Shown: positions 1 through 10,983, counted from the stretch's first letter. The stretch is 64,000 bases of DNA from Mangrovihabitans endophyticus (GCF_014646155.1 NZ_BMMX01000001.1:607720-671719), one strand, 5' to 3'. Program-made: numbers and translations. Notes: generated by a model not told the origin, from the sequence alone.

Positions 1-568
1 CCCTGGTGACCATCGGGTCCCGGCCGTCGAACCCGTCGGTGAACAGCGGATTCGCCGTGCTGCGGTGCCAGGTGTACAGGTCCGTCGAGGTGGCCAGGTG
101 CATCCGATAAGCACCATGGTCCGGCGTGCCCGCCGCGTAGAACATGAAGTAGCGGCCGTTGTCGTACAGCACGTACGGCGCCCAGATGTGGCTTTCGCCC
201 GCGCCCGGGTCCGCGGTGAGCGCGAACGGCTGTTTGGTCCACGGCCCGCGCGGTGACGGCGCGGTGGCGTGCCCGAAATTCTTCTCGTCGAGCGGATCGG
301 CCGGTTCGGCGTGGGTGATCGCATAGACGTGCCAGGTCCCGGTAGCCACGTCGCGGACCATCGTGTGGTCGTTGTAATACCACGGCTGGGACTCACCGAC
401 CGAGGGATCGTAGACGCGGACGAAGGAGCCGGCGGAGACGGTCGGTGGGCTTGCCGCAGCCGCAGCCGACGCCTCGCCCGCATCGGCCGGGCTCGCGATC
501 CCCGAGACCACCCCCACCGCCATGAGCAGGGTGGTGGTGAGGGTGGTGTGTAGGTGTGTGCGGGTCAT
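1..568 (-). CDS. Secreted GH43-like five-bladed beta-propeller protein, C-terminus beyond window edge
   Basis: Partial gene: 189 N-terminal residues are visible and the frame stays open to base 1. The protein starts with a signal peptide (Arg near the start, a Leu/Met/Val-rich core, then an Ala-rich stretch to about residue 40). Mature sequence contains [26 protein letters not shown] and a STDLYTWHR segment. These are typical of blades in GH43/GH32/GH117-type propellers, where acidic residues in the early blades act on arabinan, xylan or related glycans. It is last in a minus-strand operon, 16 nt after the stop of the lysozyme-like/FG-GAP gene, so it is probably co-secreted with the GH172 protein. 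The family assignment is good at fold level; the substrate cannot be told. Confidence 0.7.
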   Translation of the reverse strand, partial: MTRTHLHTTLTTTLLMAVGVVSGIASPADAGEASAAAAASPPTVSAGSFVRVYDPSVGESQPWYYNDHTMVRDVATGTWHVYAITHAEPADPLDEKNFGHATAPSPRGPWTKQPFALTADPGAGESHIWAPYVLYDNGRYFMFYAAGTPDHGAYRMHLATSTDLYTWHRSTANPLFTDGFDGRDPMVTR

Positions 569-584
569 GCGTGGGGTCTCCTGG

Positions 585-1500
585 TCAGAGGGTGGTTTCG
601 CCGGGGAGGCCGAAGTAGTCGTTCCATTTGGTGCCGCCTTGGAAGCCGGTGCCGGTGGAGAGGCCGACGTAGACGTCGGCGAGGTCGTTGTGGGTGAAGG
701 TGACGATGTCGGTTTTGCCGTCGCCGTTGAAGTCGCCGGTGTAGGGGAATTCGCCGGGGAGGCCGAAGTAGTCGTTCCATTTGGTGCCGCCTTGGAAGCC
801 GGTGCCGGTGGAGAGGCCGACGTAGACGTCGGCGGCGGAGTTCATGGTGAAGGTGGCGATGTCGGTTTTGCCGTCGCCGTTGAAGTCGCCGGTTCGTGGT
901 TGTTCGCCGGTGAGGCTGAAGTAGTCGTTCCAGATGGTGCCGCCTTCAAAGCCGGTGCCGGTGGAGAGGCCGACGTAGACGTCGGCGCCGGTGCCTTGGG
1001 TGAAGGTGATGATGTCGTCTTTGCCGTCGCCGTTGACGTCGCAGACGCCGGGGTGTTCGCCGGGCAGGGCGAAGTAGTCGTTCCATTTGGCGCCGCCTTG
1101 GAAGCCGGTGCCGGTGGAGAGGCCGACGTAGACGTCGGCGAGGTCGTTGCGGGTGAAGGAGATGATGTCGTCGAGGCCGTCGCCGTTGACGTCGCCGACG
1201 GCGGGGATTTCGCCGGGGAGGCTGAAGTAGTCGTTCCATTTGGCGCCGCCTTGGAAGCCGGTGCCGGTGGAGAGGCCGACGTAGACGTCGGCGCCGGTGC
1301 CTTGGGTGAAGGTGACGATGTCGTCTTTGCCGTCGCCGTTGAAGTCGCCGGTGAGGGGGATTTCGCCGGGCAGGGCGAAGTAGTCGTTCCATTTGGCGCC
1401 GCCTTGGAAGCCGGTGCCGGTGGACAGGGCGACGAAGACGTCGGCGCCGGTGCCGTGGGTGAAGGTGATGATGTCGTCGAGGCCGTCACCGTTGAAATCC
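585..1500 (-). repeat. Six tandem 153-bp repeats encoding FG-GAP units
   Basis: The C-terminal half of the gene is a tandem array with a 153-bp period (51 codons). A conserved block containing gaagtagtcgttcca recurs about every 153 bp (near 612, 765 and onward). Copies are nearly identical at DNA level, unlike the more diverged FG-GAP array in the next gene (about 2100-3030). Confidence 0.85.
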
Positions 1501-2066
1501 GCCGACGAACCCGTATAGACCGCTCGGGAACCCACCGCCGCGCGGGCCTCGTCGAGCAGCGATCGCGCCGTCGCCTCGGCCTGGTCGTATCGGTCGGGGC
1601 AGCACGAACGCTGGACGCTCTGCGCCAGTTGTCCCGCGGTGTAGTCCGGGAACTGCGGCTCGTTGGCCTGCGCTCGGATCATGAACTGAGTGGTCGCGTA
1701 CGTGACGTCCATGATCTGTTCCGGTGTGCCCCAGCCCGCGCTGGGACGTTGCTGGAAGACGCCGAGGGAGTCCTTGTCGCCGCACGGGAGATTGTTCATG
1801 TGCGACTCGACCCAGCCCGCCTCGAAAGCGGCCAGCATCACCTTGTCGGAAACCCCGCGGTCGAGGCCCACCTGGTAGACCGTCTGGATCACCGCAGGGT
1901 CGTGGTTGGGTGGGATGCTCGGGCAGGCCAGCGGTCGCACCGACAGCGGCACGTGGCTGCCGGCGGTGGTGCCCGGTCCCGGCGGGGCCGGCGCGGCAGC
2001 GTGGGCCGCCGTGGTGGCCAGCACGACCGAGACGATCAGCGCCAGCTTCGTGGACAGTACGGTCAT
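585..2066 (-). CDS. Secreted lysozyme/transglycosylase-like protein with six FG-GAP (VCBS) repeats
   Basis: 493 aa. Signal peptide at residues 1-24 (ends AAHAAA). Residues about 45-175 form a lysozyme-like domain with a helix carrying AGWVESHMN (candidate catalytic Glu) and a segment [12 protein letters not shown] typical of actinobacterial transglycosylase-like domains. From about residue 185 to the end there are six near-identical 51-residue FG-GAP units with [10 protein letters not shown] calcium-binding loops and repeated [10 protein letters not shown] and WNDYF strands; these should form a beta-propeller. It is the middle gene of the minus operon, 15 nt after the GH172 gene stop. The probable role is cell-wall or glycan hydrolysis outside the cell with propeller-mediated adhesion. 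The catalytic assignment is family inference. Confidence 0.75.
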   Translation of the reverse strand: MTVLSTKLALIVSVVLATTAAHAAAPAPPGPGTTAGSHVPLSVRPLACPSIPPNHDPAVIQTVYQVGLDRGVSDKVMLAAFEAGWVESHMNNLPCGDKDSLGVFQQRPSAGWGTPEQIMDVTYATTQFMIRAQANEPQFPDYTAGQLAQSVQRSCCPDRYDQAEATARSLLDEARAAVGSRAVYTGSSADFNGDGLDDIITFTHGTGADVFVALSTGTGFQGGAKWNDYFALPGEIPLTGDFNGDGKDDIVTFTQGTGADVYVGLSTGTGFQGGAKWNDYFSLPGEIPAVGDVNGDGLDDIISFTRNDLADVYVGLSTGTGFQGGAKWNDYFALPGEHPGVCDVNGDGKDDIITFTQGTGADVYVGLSTGTGFEGGTIWNDYFSLTGEQPRTGDFNGDGKTDIATFTMNSAADVYVGLSTGTGFQGGTKWNDYFGLPGEFPYTGDFNGDGKTDIVTFTHNDLADVYVGLSTGTGFQGGTKWNDYFGLPGETTL

Positions 2067-2081
2067 CAGGGCTCCCAGGGG

Positions 2082-5000
2082 TCAGCGGGTCAGACTGGGG
2101 CGCGGCACCTCGGTGCCGGACCCGAATGCGTCGTGCCAGATGGCGGACGGGCCGAAGGATGTCCCGGTGGAGGTGGCGACCCACACGTCGGCCTGCGCGG
2201 GGGTGCCGCCGGTGAAGGTGAGGATGTCGGTCCGTCCGTCGCCGTCGACGTCGGCGAGACCGGGCGTCTCCGCGCCCGCGGCGAAGTAGTCCTGCCACTT
2301 CCACCCGGTCTGGACGAACGCGCTGCCGTTGGACAACGACACGTACACGTCGGCCGGTCCGCCCCGGGTGAAGGTCACCACGTCGTCGCGTCCGTCGCCG
2401 TCGACGTCACCGGTGCCGGGCAACTCGCCGCCCACGGCGAAGTTCTCGTGCCACTTCCACCCGCTCGGCACGAACGCGACGCCGTTGGACAGCGACACGT
2501 ACACGTCCGCCTGACTGCCGCCGGTGAAGACGGCGATGTCGTCGCGTCCGTCGCCGTCGAAGTCGCCGACCGCGGGCCGTTCACCGCCGTAGCCGAAGTC
2601 GTCCTGCCACCGGACGCTGGGCCCGAACCCGGTGCCGGTGGAGAGCGCCACCCACACATCACCGGCGTCGCCGCGGGCGAACGTGATGATGTCGGTCAGG
2701 CCGTCGCCGTTGACGTCGCCGACCTCGGGCCATTCGTCTCCCGCGGCGAAGTAGTCGTGCCATGTGGCGGACGGGCCGAATCCGGTCGGCGTCGCCAGCG
2801 CGACGTAGACGTCGGCAGTGTCGCCGCGGGTGAAGGTCAGGATGTCCGCACGGCCGTCGCCGTTGACGTCGCCGGTGAGCGGCACCTCCGCGTCCAGGCT
2901 GAAGAAGTCGTGTGCCAGGGTCTTGGGGCCGAAGGCGTGGCCGGTGGAGCGGGCGGTGTAGACGTCCGCGCCGGCTCCCTGTGTGAACAGGACGGCGTCG
3001 TCGCGGCCGTCGCCGTCGACGTCGCTGGTGTCGCGACCGCGCACTGTCGCACGCACCACCGGCGAGACCGGCCCGGCGTTGCCGCTGCCATCCACCGCGA
3101 GCACCCGGTAGTTGCGGGTCTGGCCCGCGGGTAACGGACCGTGGCGAAATTGCGGGGTGGTGCTGGTGCCGACCAGGTTCGCCGGAGTGGTCGGCACGGA
3201 AGCCTCCGTGGAGGCATAGACGCGGTAGGCCGCTACCCCGACATCGTCGCCGGCAAGAGCCCAGGTCAGCGCCACGGCATGGGTGCGGCCCGCGCCGACG
3301 GTGACCGTGCCGACACCGCCCGGCGGCACCCGATCGGTGAAGGGCTCGACCAGACTGAAAGCCGTGTACCGTGCTGCGGTCCATGATGGACTTCCGTCGG
3401 CCGGGGTCAGCCGAAGGGTGATCGATGACTTTCCGGCGGTGAGTGCCGGTGGAAGGACGTGCTCGTCGTCCAGCCGGCGCTGCATGGAGTTGCCGAGAGG
3501 CTGGAGCCAGGTTCCCGCGTCTGCCCCGTCGACGGTCACCGTCGCCGACTGGTACGCGGCGTTCTGATCGCCGGTGCGTCGCAGCCGCACGCCACGGTTG
3601 CCGGGATCGATCGCCATCCGAAAGGTGACCGGCCCGCGGCTGGCGCGGATGTCATCGGTGAGAGTGTCGCGGTCGTCGTCGCCCTCGTACACCGCCGGCA
3701 ACTGGTACTGCTCGGCCGGGTTGCCTTCCGCGTAGCCGTGCGCCGTCCGGTCGCCGGCCACGCCGGTGGTCAGCGTGTCGGTGATCCGGCTGGCCACGTC
3801 GGTCCTGGTGTAGAGGAACGCGGTGGAGCTCTCCCGCACGGCGACGTCGTTGTGGGGACCGTGTTCGATGCCCATCCGCAGACCCGTGGTGTATCCGATG
3901 GTGTCGCCGATGTGCAGCCGGTACATCGAGTCGCACTCGACGGCGCAACCGTCGGTGCGGATCCGGTGCCCGGTGTTGCCGGTGAAGACACCGGTATATT
4001 CGCCGCGGTTGAAGTACCAACCGGATTCGTAGTAGTCCTCCGTGCCGGTGCCATGCCACTGTGGACTGAGCGATCCGTCGATGTGCACACGTTCGTCGCC
4101 TTCGAGATACGCGCGTTCGTTGCCGCCCGCCGTCTCGTTGCGGACCACCTGGACGGTGCCGACGAGCCGTCCCCGGCCGGCCTGGTCGACGAGTGGCCAG
4201 TCGGCGCCCGCCGTTGCCGTCCCGGCCCGGGACTGAGTGGTGAAATATCCGGCCGACCCGGCGGGCCCCAAAGCGGCCGACCATCGGCTGTCCGGCGCGT
4301 GCACGATCTGGGCCTGGACGCCGGCGACCGCGTCGCCCGAGGTGTTGGCCAGCGCGACCGTGGCCGAGGAGGCGTACGGCATCGGCCACCACGCGGTATA
4401 CCAGCCCCCAGGCTCCGCATCCATGCCGAACATCAGCGCCCGTACCTCTCGTTCGCCCAGGCCGGAGCCGAAGAACTCGCCGAGCGGCGTGTCGACGGTG
4501 TGGCGGCCGTCGAAGGTCATGCGAATTCGCAGTGTGTGCAACGCGGACTCGGTGGCGGCCGGGTCGGGAAGCCTGATCCGCACCGCACTGATCGCCGCCG
4601 GTCCGTCCAGTGCCGCGAGGGTGCTTGTGTCGTTCGCGGGTAGCGACACCGAGACCGAGGTGGTGACCGCGCCGGGCCGAGCCGGCTTGGGATCCGCCCG
4701 GCCGGCCGCCCGAAGTTCGGCAACCACGTCGGCGGCGGGGTCGTCCGGGTCGAATCGCTGAACCTCGGTTCCGTCGGCGAACCGGCGGTACGCGACGTGG
4801 TAGAAGGACGGGTTGTTCGTGGTGGTCACCAGCATCGATGCGCGGTACGCCATGGGTACCTTGACGGTGACGCCACCCGAGTTCTGATCGGCGTTGCTGA
4901 CGAGCGGCCACACGAAGGGCGCACCGAGGTCACCGTCGACGACATGCTGCAACGGCGCGTCGAGGACGGTGACGCCGTCCAGCACGATCCGGATGTCACC

Positions 5001-5357
5001 GGTGGCGGTGACGTCGCCGTCGTCCCTGGTGAACCAGAGGGAGTCGATCTCGCCGGCGCCGCGGCTCTCGGCCAGGACGCATCCGGGGCCGTCCGTGCGC
5101 AGACAGGAGCCGCGGCCGGAGAACCCGTCGTCGTTGCCGCCGCTGCGGTCGAAGCTGGAGAACTGCCGGGTCTGGGTGCCTGGCGTGAGCTCGGGCAGCA
5201 GGTCCAGCCGTCGATAGGCGTCCCAGCCGACGGTCTCCGGTGCGGTCTTTGCCGCCGGTGCGGCCTGGTGCAGCGGCGGGGGCGCGCCGGCACCCAGCAG
5301 AACGCCGCAGAGCGAGAGAAGGACCCGTGCCGAAACACCGAAAACCATGAACACCAT
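2082..5357 (-). CDS. Secreted GH172 (DUF2961) glycoside hydrolase with FN3-like and FG-GAP repeat domains
   Basis: 1091 aa from the chosen ATG at 5357 (an ATG at 5348 is also possible). The reading frame extends upstream to 5540, but that would overlap the divergent lyase gene and would precede the hydrophobic signal segment ([21 protein letters not shown]). The first roughly 600 residues match the DUF2961/GH172 family, with the hallmark [19 protein letters not shown] and an upstream [11 protein letters not shown] region; known members act on alpha-fructofuranosides or arabinofuranosides. An FN3-like domain follows (AYRVYAST to [14 protein letters not shown]), then about six FG-GAP units with DVDGDGRDD loops. 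It is first gene of the three-gene minus operon. The promoter must lie in the gap shared with the lyase gene. Confidence 0.8.
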   Translation of the reverse strand: MVFMVFGVSARVLLSLCGVLLGAGAPPPLHQAAPAAKTAPETVGWDAYRRLDLLPELTPGTQTRQFSSFDRSGGNDDGFSGRGSCLRTDGPGCVLAESRGAGEIDSLWFTRDDGDVTATGDIRIVLDGVTVLDAPLQHVVDGDLGAPFVWPLVSNADQNSGGVTVKVPMAYRASMLVTTTNNPSFYHVAYRRFADGTEVQRFDPDDPAADVVAELRAAGRADPKPARPGAVTTSVSVSLPANDTSTLAALDGPAAISAVRIRLPDPAATESALHTLRIRMTFDGRHTVDTPLGEFFGSGLGEREVRALMFGMDAEPGGWYTAWWPMPYASSATVALANTSGDAVAGVQAQIVHAPDSRWSAALGPAGSAGYFTTQSRAGTATAGADWPLVDQAGRGRLVGTVQVVRNETAGGNERAYLEGDERVHIDGSLSPQWHGTGTEDYYESGWYFNRGEYTGVFTGNTGHRIRTDGCAVECDSMYRLHIGDTIGYTTGLRMGIEHGPHNDVAVRESSTAFLYTRTDVASRITDTLTTGVAGDRTAHGYAEGNPAEQYQLPAVYEGDDDRDTLTDDIRASRGPVTFRMAIDPGNRGVRLRRTGDQNAAYQSATVTVDGADAGTWLQPLGNSMQRRLDDEHVLPPALTAGKSSITLRLTPADGSPSWTAARYTAFSLVEPFTDRVPPGGVGTVTVGAGRTHAVALTWALAGDDVGVAAYRVYASTEASVPTTPANLVGTSTTPQFRHGPLPAGQTRNYRVLAVDGSGNAGPVSPVVRATVRGRDTSDVDGDGRDDAVLFTQGAGADVYTARSTGHAFGPKTLAHDFFSLDAEVPLTGDVNGDGRADILTFTRGDTADVYVALATPTGFGPSATWHDYFAAGDEWPEVGDVNGDGLTDIITFARGDAGDVWVALSTGTGFGPSVRWQDDFGYGGERPAVGDFDGDGRDDIAVFTGGSQADVYVSLSNGVAFVPSGWKWHENFAVGGELPGTGDVDGDGRDDVVTFTRGGPADVYVSLSNGSAFVQTGWKWQDYFAAGAETPGLADVDGDGRTDILTFTGGTPAQADVWVATSTGTSFGPSAIWHDAFGSGTEVPRPSLTR

Positions 5358-5499
5358 CCGGGACGTGTGCGATCCAAACAACCTCAATGGGTCTATCCCT
5401 GTCGTACACACCAGGGCCACACAGGCGTGTATAGAACGTGTGTAGCGGGTCCGGGTACTTTTCTGGTCCAGCACTCGATTCGGGGCCCGAGGAGGCAGG

Positions 5500-6348
5500 A
5501 TGCGACATCGCTGGCCGGTGCACGGCACGCTCGTGGTCATCGGCGTGACGACGCTGGCGTTCGCCGGTGCGGCCTACGGGCAGACCGTTCCTCCCGGCTC
5601 CGCCGCGGATGGTCAACGGGTCTTCACCGGCGACTTCGACACCGGCGACTTCGACCAGTGGCCGCTGTGCCAGACCCGTTTTTACAACGACCCGTGCCCG
5701 GGCATGCCGGCGAACTATCCGCTGACGATCGAACCGGGCCACCAGGGACCGTACGGCGCTCGGGTGGAAGTCCGTGACGGCGACCAACCGTTCTGCTGTG
5801 GTGAACGCGCCCAACTGGTCGGGCCGTCCCTGGAGACCGAGGGTGAAGACTATTGGTACTCCTGGGACGTGAACGTCGACCCGGAGTTCCCGACGTCCGG
5901 CTCGTGGCAGGTGCTGATGCAGTGGCACTCGACCGCGGACGGTTCACCGCCGCTGAATTTCCTCGCCGAGGGCGACAATCTCGTCCTGGAGACCCGGCCG
6001 CGCCCGAACGAGCCGTACACGGGAATCACCAACATCTGGACCACGCCGCTGAACAAGGGCACCTGGCACGATTTCCAGATACACGTGCACTGGTCGAGCG
6101 ATCCGGCGTCGGGCTTCATGGAGCTGTGGCACAACGATGTGCGGCAGACGTTCACGGCCACCCCATCCGAACATGGCAGCGGTGTGTCCTGTGTGGGCGC
6201 CGCCCGGTGCGGATTCCGCAACATCTATCCGGGTGATGCCGGCAATCGCAGCATGGTCACGTACTACCGAGACGCAGGCATCAACGGCACGGGCGTGGTC
6301 CACCACGATGGATTCCGCGTCGCCACCACCCAAGCCGCCCTCGAATAG
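5500..6348 (+). CDS. Secreted heparin-lyase-I-like polysaccharide lyase (PF14099-type)
   Basis: 282 aa with a strong Shine-Dalgarno (ggagg, 4 nt before ATG) and a signal peptide of about 27 residues ending at AYG. The body is a jelly-roll typical of the Polysacc_lyase family: [13 protein letters not shown] at the start of the domain, [22 protein letters not shown], and [22 protein letters not shown] near the end. Such proteins bind or cleave acidic polysaccharides by beta-elimination. Cysteines are unusually frequent (for example CCGE and VGAARCGF), which suggests extracellular disulfides. It is divergent from the GH172 operon, so the locus looks like a polysaccharide-use island. Substrate unknown. 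Confidence 0.7.
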   Translation: MRHRWPVHGTLVVIGVTTLAFAGAAYGQTVPPGSAADGQRVFTGDFDTGDFDQWPLCQTRFYNDPCPGMPANYPLTIEPGHQGPYGARVEVRDGDQPFCCGERAQLVGPSLETEGEDYWYSWDVNVDPEFPTSGSWQVLMQWHSTADGSPPLNFLAEGDNLVLETRPRPNEPYTGITNIWTTPLNKGTWHDFQIHVHWSSDPASGFMELWHNDVRQTFTATPSEHGSGVSCVGAARCGFRNIYPGDAGNRSMVTYYRDAGINGTGVVHHDGFRVATTQAALE

Positions 6349-6378
6349 TTCTCCCTACCCTGTAGTCCCGGTCCGGAG

Positions 6379-9300
6379 TCACGTGGCGGAACTGGGCAGG
6401 CCGGCGGCTTCCTGCAACCGCTCGACCTCCTTCACCCGATTGTGCTTGCCCAGGCGCGCGAAGATCTCCCGGGACTCCGTCAGCACCTTGCGGGCAGCCG
6501 TGGGATCGCTGCCCGCAAGGGCAGATCCGAGCGTGGCAAGCGCCGCGGCCTGATAGGACAGCCAGCCGCGGGTGCGCCACATGGTGACCGACTCGGTGAG
6601 ATGCGCCACCGCGTCCGCGATGTCTCCCGCGGCCAGGTCCAACTCACCGAGGACACCGAGGGCATCGGCGACGTGGTGGCTCATCCGATACTCGCGGGCG
6701 ATCGCCAGCGCCTGCTCGGCGATGTCTCTGGCCCGCGTGTCCCGTCGCCGCATGTACACCCGGGCCAGCGCCAGCATGCTCAGGACCCCGGTGTAGTTGT
6801 CGCGGTAGCGGTGCGACAGAGACATCGACTCGGTCAGCAGCCGTTCGCTGTCGTCGAGGTTGCCGATCTCGCGGTGGGCGATGCCGAGGAACTGCAGAAC
6901 GGTCGACTCGTATCGGGGATTGCCCAGCTCCCGGGCGGCGCTCAGCGCCCGGTGCAGGCAGTCCATCCCCTCGCCGACGCGCTGGTCCTCACCCAGCACG
7001 ACCGCGAGGGCGACGTACGCGCGGGCACGGCCCCCCAGGTGCCCGGACTCCTCGGCCAACCGCAGCGCCTCGGTGGCGGCGTCGGCGGCGGCCTGCTGCC
7101 TGCCGCCCGCGGTGAGTGCCCAGGCCCGCATGACGGCGGCATCGGACATCCCCTGGAGGTCGCCCAGGGCTGTGAACATGTCGAGCAGGCGGGTCGCCTC
7201 GGCAAGCGAGCGGGTCATCGCCTCGCCGCTGTGATCGGAGGTGCTCCATGTGGTCACGTCGATCAGACCCCGCAACATGACCGCTTCTCCCCGCAGGTTC
7301 CCCACCCGTCGGCATACCTCGAGGACGCGCCGATTGAGCTGCTCCCAGTCGGCGTACATGCCGCGCATGTCGAAGTACTTCTCCAGGCAGCCGGCGATGT
7401 CAAAGGCGAGTTCGTCCAGCCCCGCATCGCACGCCTGATGGACCGCGCACAGCATCGTCTGCCGCTCCGCGTCGAACCAGTCCAGCGGAGGGATCTGCGC
7501 GACCTGGTGCCTCGTCCAGTCGATCACCGGTCGGCGCGCCGCACCGCTGATGCGGGCGTAGCACGGGCCCGGAACGTCGCCGGCCATGCGCTCGGCGATC
7601 GCCAGAAGCGCTCCCAGGCCCTCCCGCAGGACGGCGGATCTGGTCTCCTCGTCGTCCTCGACGCCGGCCCTCGCCCGGGCGTAGGCGCGCACGAGGTCGT
7701 GGAATCGGTAACGCAATTGCCCGTCGGCGCCGGTTCCGGCGACGGCCAGCAGATGCGCGTCGACGAGGGTATCGAGATCGGTTGCTGCCTCTGCGGCGGT
7801 GCCGCCGTGCACCGCGTCGGCCAGCCAGGCCGGAAAGTCCGGCAGCTCCGGCAGCGCCAGGCGGCGAAGCAGCCGCCGGGCTGACGGCTCAAGCCCTTCG
7901 TAGCTCAGCGCCAGCGACGCGCTGACAGCCAGGTCGCCGGTGCTGAGCTGATCGAGGCCGTGCCTCTCGTCGTCGAGCAGGGTGGCCAGATGGGACAACC
8001 GCCATCCCGGGCGTGCGGCAAGGCGGGCCCCGGCGATCCGGATCGCCAGCGGCAGCCCGCCACACAGCCGGACGATGGCGGCCGCGGCGGCCGGCTGCCG
8101 CCGGACCCGGCCGTCGGCGACGACGCGTGCCAGCAACTGAACCGCCTCGTCGCGGGCCAAGGACTCCAACTCGATCCACCGTGCCCCTTCGATCGCGGTC
8201 AGCCGTATCCGGCTGGTGACGACAACCGCGCAGGACGCAGCACCCGGCAGCAGCGGCCGAACCTGCGGCGCGTCGGCCGCGTTGTCGAGGAGAACGAGCA
8301 CCCGGCGTTTGGCCAGCACGGTCCGGTACATCTCGGTCCGCTCGGCCAGCGTGTCCGGCACCGCTCGGCTGTCCACGCCGAGCGACCGCAGGAATCGCCC
8401 CAGGACGTCTCCGGGGTCGGCGGGCGAGTCGCCCGCCCCGCGGAGGTTCACGTGAAGCTGACCGTCCGGATAATCGGCCGCGGCCATGTGCCCGATCTGC
8501 ACGGCCAGTGCGCTCTTGCCCACCCCGGCCATGCCGGTGATGCCCGCGATACGCAGGCCGGAGGCGACGGCCGTGGCGCCCGTCGGGCTGAGCATCTCCC
8601 GCAGAGCCCGCACGACGGTCGTCCGCCCGGTGAAGTCGGCGACATTCGGGGGCAGCAGGGCCGGCACCACCCCGGCCGTCCGGCCCGGTTGCCGGTGGCG
8701 GGGCGGAATCTGACCCGCCGCGGCGCGGATCTGCCGGTACAGCTTCTGCGTCGCCGGGCTGGGCGGGACGTCCAACTCGGCGGCCAGCGTCGCGCGGAGC
8801 CGGTCGTACGCGGCCACGGCCTCGTCGTCCCGCCCCGCCCGATGGAGCGCGACCATATGCTGCCCGGACAACCGTTCCCGCAGCGGGTGCGCGGCAACGA
8901 GGTCGGCAAGCTCGACCGCGAGGTCCGCGTGCTCCCCGAGGGCGAGCCGGGCGTCGACGCGATCTTCGATGGCGGTGATCCGGGCGTCGTCGAGCTGCGC
9001 CGCGTAGGGCTCGATCCAGTCGTAGGGCTCGAGATCCTCCAGCACCTCGCCACGCCACAGCCCCAGCGCGCGAGCGAGAAGATCGGCTGCCTCGGCCGGC
9101 CTGCCGCGGGCCGCGGCCTGCCGCGCCGCCTGAGCGAGCTCCCGGAAGAGGGTGGCGTCGCAGCGTTCGGCGGGTAGCTCAAGGCGGTAACCCTGGGATG
9201 TCATGGCCAGCCGCACCGGCGCGCCGGTGGCCGCGAACAGGTGACGCAGACCGGAGATGTAGGAGTGCACGTTCGCCCGCGCGGACGCCGGCCGGACCTG

Positions 9301-9456
9301 CCACAGACGCTCGATGATCTGGTCAGCCGTCAACGGGCGATCGAGGTTGGTCGCCAAGAGGGCCAGCAGCGCACGTTGCTTGCGGCGCCGGATGCCGACC
9401 GGCCGTCCGGCCTGATCACGCACTTCCAAGACACCCAGCACGCCGATGGTCGGCAT
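6379..9456 (-). CDS. AfsR-family regulator: SARP DNA-binding + BTAD + NB-ARC ATPase + TPR
   Basis: 1025 aa. Residues 1-95 are an OmpR-type winged helix (IGVLGVLEVRD, then RKQRALLALLATNLDRPLTADQIIERLW). Residues about 95-250 form the bacterial transcriptional activation domain. An NB-ARC ATPase follows, with Walker A GMAGVGKSALAV and a Walker-B-like RRVLVLLDNA. The C-terminal third is TPR-like helices. The start at 9456 is preferred over the adjacent ATG at 9459 because aggagggg lies 7 nt upstream. Such regulators activate antibiotic or developmental genes in response to phosphorylation or nucleotide state. It lies 30 nt from, and convergent with, the lyase gene. Whether it controls the cluster from 13 kb onward cannot be judged. 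Confidence 0.9.
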   Translation of the reverse strand: MPTIGVLGVLEVRDQAGRPVGIRRRKQRALLALLATNLDRPLTADQIIERLWQVRPASARANVHSYISGLRHLFAATGAPVRLAMTSQGYRLELPAERCDATLFRELAQAARQAAARGRPAEAADLLARALGLWRGEVLEDLEPYDWIEPYAAQLDDARITAIEDRVDARLALGEHADLAVELADLVAAHPLRERLSGQHMVALHRAGRDDEAVAAYDRLRATLAAELDVPPSPATQKLYRQIRAAAGQIPPRHRQPGRTAGVVPALLPPNVADFTGRTTVVRALREMLSPTGATAVASGLRIAGITGMAGVGKSALAVQIGHMAAADYPDGQLHVNLRGAGDSPADPGDVLGRFLRSLGVDSRAVPDTLAERTEMYRTVLAKRRVLVLLDNAADAPQVRPLLPGAASCAVVVTSRIRLTAIEGARWIELESLARDEAVQLLARVVADGRVRRQPAAAAAIVRLCGGLPLAIRIAGARLAARPGWRLSHLATLLDDERHGLDQLSTGDLAVSASLALSYEGLEPSARRLLRRLALPELPDFPAWLADAVHGGTAAEAATDLDTLVDAHLLAVAGTGADGQLRYRFHDLVRAYARARAGVEDDEETRSAVLREGLGALLAIAERMAGDVPGPCYARISGAARRPVIDWTRHQVAQIPPLDWFDAERQTMLCAVHQACDAGLDELAFDIAGCLEKYFDMRGMYADWEQLNRRVLEVCRRVGNLRGEAVMLRGLIDVTTWSTSDHSGEAMTRSLAEATRLLDMFTALGDLQGMSDAAVMRAWALTAGGRQQAAADAATEALRLAEESGHLGGRARAYVALAVVLGEDQRVGEGMDCLHRALSAARELGNPRYESTVLQFLGIAHREIGNLDDSERLLTESMSLSHRYRDNYTGVLSMLALARVYMRRRDTRARDIAEQALAIAREYRMSHHVADALGVLGELDLAAGDIADAVAHLTESVTMWRTRGWLSYQAAALATLGSALAGSDPTAARKVLTESREIFARLGKHNRVKEVERLQEAAGLPSSAT

Positions 9457-9653
9457 CATCCCCTCCTTCGCCGGCCGAGGATCCGGTGGGCGCCGTGTGG
9501 CGCCGACTCATTCATCCATGGGCACCGATGGTAGTCGGGGTGGACCTTCGCCGCCGACCGCAGAGCTGGCCGCGAGCCGGGCAGGGATGGTCGTGATTGC
9601 GACTCGTCGGGTTGTCCGGGCCCGGGAATCGATACGATCCCGTCGTGCGCTCG

Positions 9654-10877
9654 ATGATCTACCACTTCGGACGATTTGACCTGGATCCGGGTCTCGGCCG
9701 GCTTCGACGAGACAGGCGTCCCGCCACCATCGAACCCAAGGCCCTCGCCCTGCTCTGCCACTTGGTGCGGCACCGCGATCGGGTGGTGTCCAAGAAGGAG
9801 CTGCTGGACACGGTCTGGGGTGGCGAGTTCGGCACCGAGGCGGCCCTCACCACCGGGCTGCGCGCCGTTCGCCTCGCCATCGGCGACACCGGCCGCCAGC
9901 AGCGACTCATCCGCACGGTGTACCGGCACGGCTACCAGTTCGTCGCCCCGACAACGACCGTACCGGCCGGTTCCGCCATGACGCCCGCGCTCCGCACCAT
10001 CGACGCGCCCGGCCGGTCCCGTGACCTCATCCGGTTCAGCCGGACAGCGGACGGCAAACACGTCGCCTGGGCCGCCGCCGGCACCGGGCCGCCCCTGGTC
10101 AAGACGGCCAACTGGCCGAGCGCGCTGGACTTGGAACGAGCCATGCCGATGTTCGCCCACTGGTTCGAGGGCCTGACCCGCGGCCGGCAACTGATCCGCT
10201 ACGACCCGCGGGGCTGCGGCCTGTCCGATGCGGCGTTCGGGTCCACCTTGGATGAGTGGATCAAGGACTTGGACGCCGTGGCCGACGCGGCGGGACTCGA
10301 CCGCTTTCCCCTGCTCGGCGTGGCCCAGGGCAGCCCCCTGGCGATCGCGTACGCCGCACGCCGGCCCGAACGGGTCAGCCGGCTGATCCTCAACGCGGCC
10401 ATCACCCGCGGCCGGGCGGCGCGGGCGAGCACCGCCACCGAACGCGACGAGGCGGAGCTCGATCTGCGGCTCGGCGTCACCGGATGGCGCACCCAGAACC
10501 TCAGCTATCTGCGGTACGCCGCCGCGCAGCTCCGCGCCGACGACCCGGCCGAGAAGTGGGACGAGTTCGCCGAGTATGAACGACTGACCGTCTCGACCGC
10601 CAACGCGGCGCGCTACATGCAGTGGTTCTCCCGCGTCGACGTGCTGGACCTGGCTCGCCATGTCTCCTGCCCGACGCTGATCGTCAACTCCCGCAGTGAT
10701 CCGCGCGCCCCTCTCGCCGAGGCCACGGAACTGGCGAGGCTCATCCCCGACAGCCGGATGGTGGTGCTCGACGGGCGCAACCACCTGCTCACCGCCGACG
10801 AGCCGGCGTGGCCGCTGTTCCTGACCGAACTGGACGCCTTCCTCGCGCAGGACGTCCCGGCCGCAGCCGAATTCTGA
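9654..10877 (+). CDS. Winged-helix regulator fused to an alpha/beta-hydrolase fold with nucleophile Ser replaced
   Basis: 407 aa from ATG 9654 (GTG 9645 is an in-frame alternative). Residues 1-100 are an OmpR/CadC-type winged helix (YHFGRFDLDPGLGRLRRD and LIRTVYRHGYQFVAP). Residues about 120-400 are an alpha/beta-hydrolase of the kind fused to adenylate-cyclase or LuxR regulators. The Asp (NSRSDPRAPL) and His (DGRNHLL) of the triad are present. At the nucleophile elbow, where relatives read GISQGG, this one reads GVAQGS, so the serine is alanine (residue 224). The domain is thus probably a ligand sensor and not a hydrolase. It is divergent from the AfsR-like gene, and a 92-bp element follows 5 nt after the stop. 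Confidence 0.75.
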   Translation: MIYHFGRFDLDPGLGRLRRDRRPATIEPKALALLCHLVRHRDRVVSKKELLDTVWGGEFGTEAALTTGLRAVRLAIGDTGRQQRLIRTVYRHGYQFVAPTTTVPAGSAMTPALRTIDAPGRSRDLIRFSRTADGKHVAWAAAGTGPPLVKTANWPSALDLERAMPMFAHWFEGLTRGRQLIRYDPRGCGLSDAAFGSTLDEWIKDLDAVADAAGLDRFPLLGVAQGSPLAIAYAARRPERVSRLILNAAITRGRAARASTATERDEAELDLRLGVTGWRTQNLSYLRYAAAQLRADDPAEKWDEFAEYERLTVSTANAARYMQWFSRVDVLDLARHVSCPTLIVNSRSDPRAPLAEATELARLIPDSRMVVLDGRNHLLTADEPAWPLFLTELDAFLAQDVPAAAEF

Positions 10878-10882
10878 TCCAT

Positions 10883-10974
10883 TGAACCTTTTTCACCCTG
10901 GCGTCGAGCCCGTCGGTTGCGCGCCGTCGACCAGCGGCGGCATCTGCCAGCCTCGCCACGTTGAAAAAGGTTCA
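10883..10974 (+). repeat. 92-bp inverted-repeat element, copy 1 (MITE-like)
   Basis: The element begins TGAACCTTTTTCA and ends TGAAAAAGGTTCA, which gives terminal inverted repeats of about 15-20 bp with small mismatches. A second copy of exactly the same length sits at 59111-59202 in opposite orientation, with 6 differences. It starts 5 nt after the stop of the upstream gene. No transposase and no clear target duplication is seen. It could be a MITE, a REP-like element, or a bidirectional terminator (the T5 run falls inside the stem). Confidence 0.75.
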
Positions 10975-10983
10975 TTCCGGCGG

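Noticed and set aside
522..3134. 870-codon plus-strand frame opposite the FG-GAP genes
   Set aside because: It is the antisense of repetitive FG-GAP coding sequence, with a Val/Gly/Ala-rich, non-globular translation. The minus-strand genes have signal peptides and recognisable domains.
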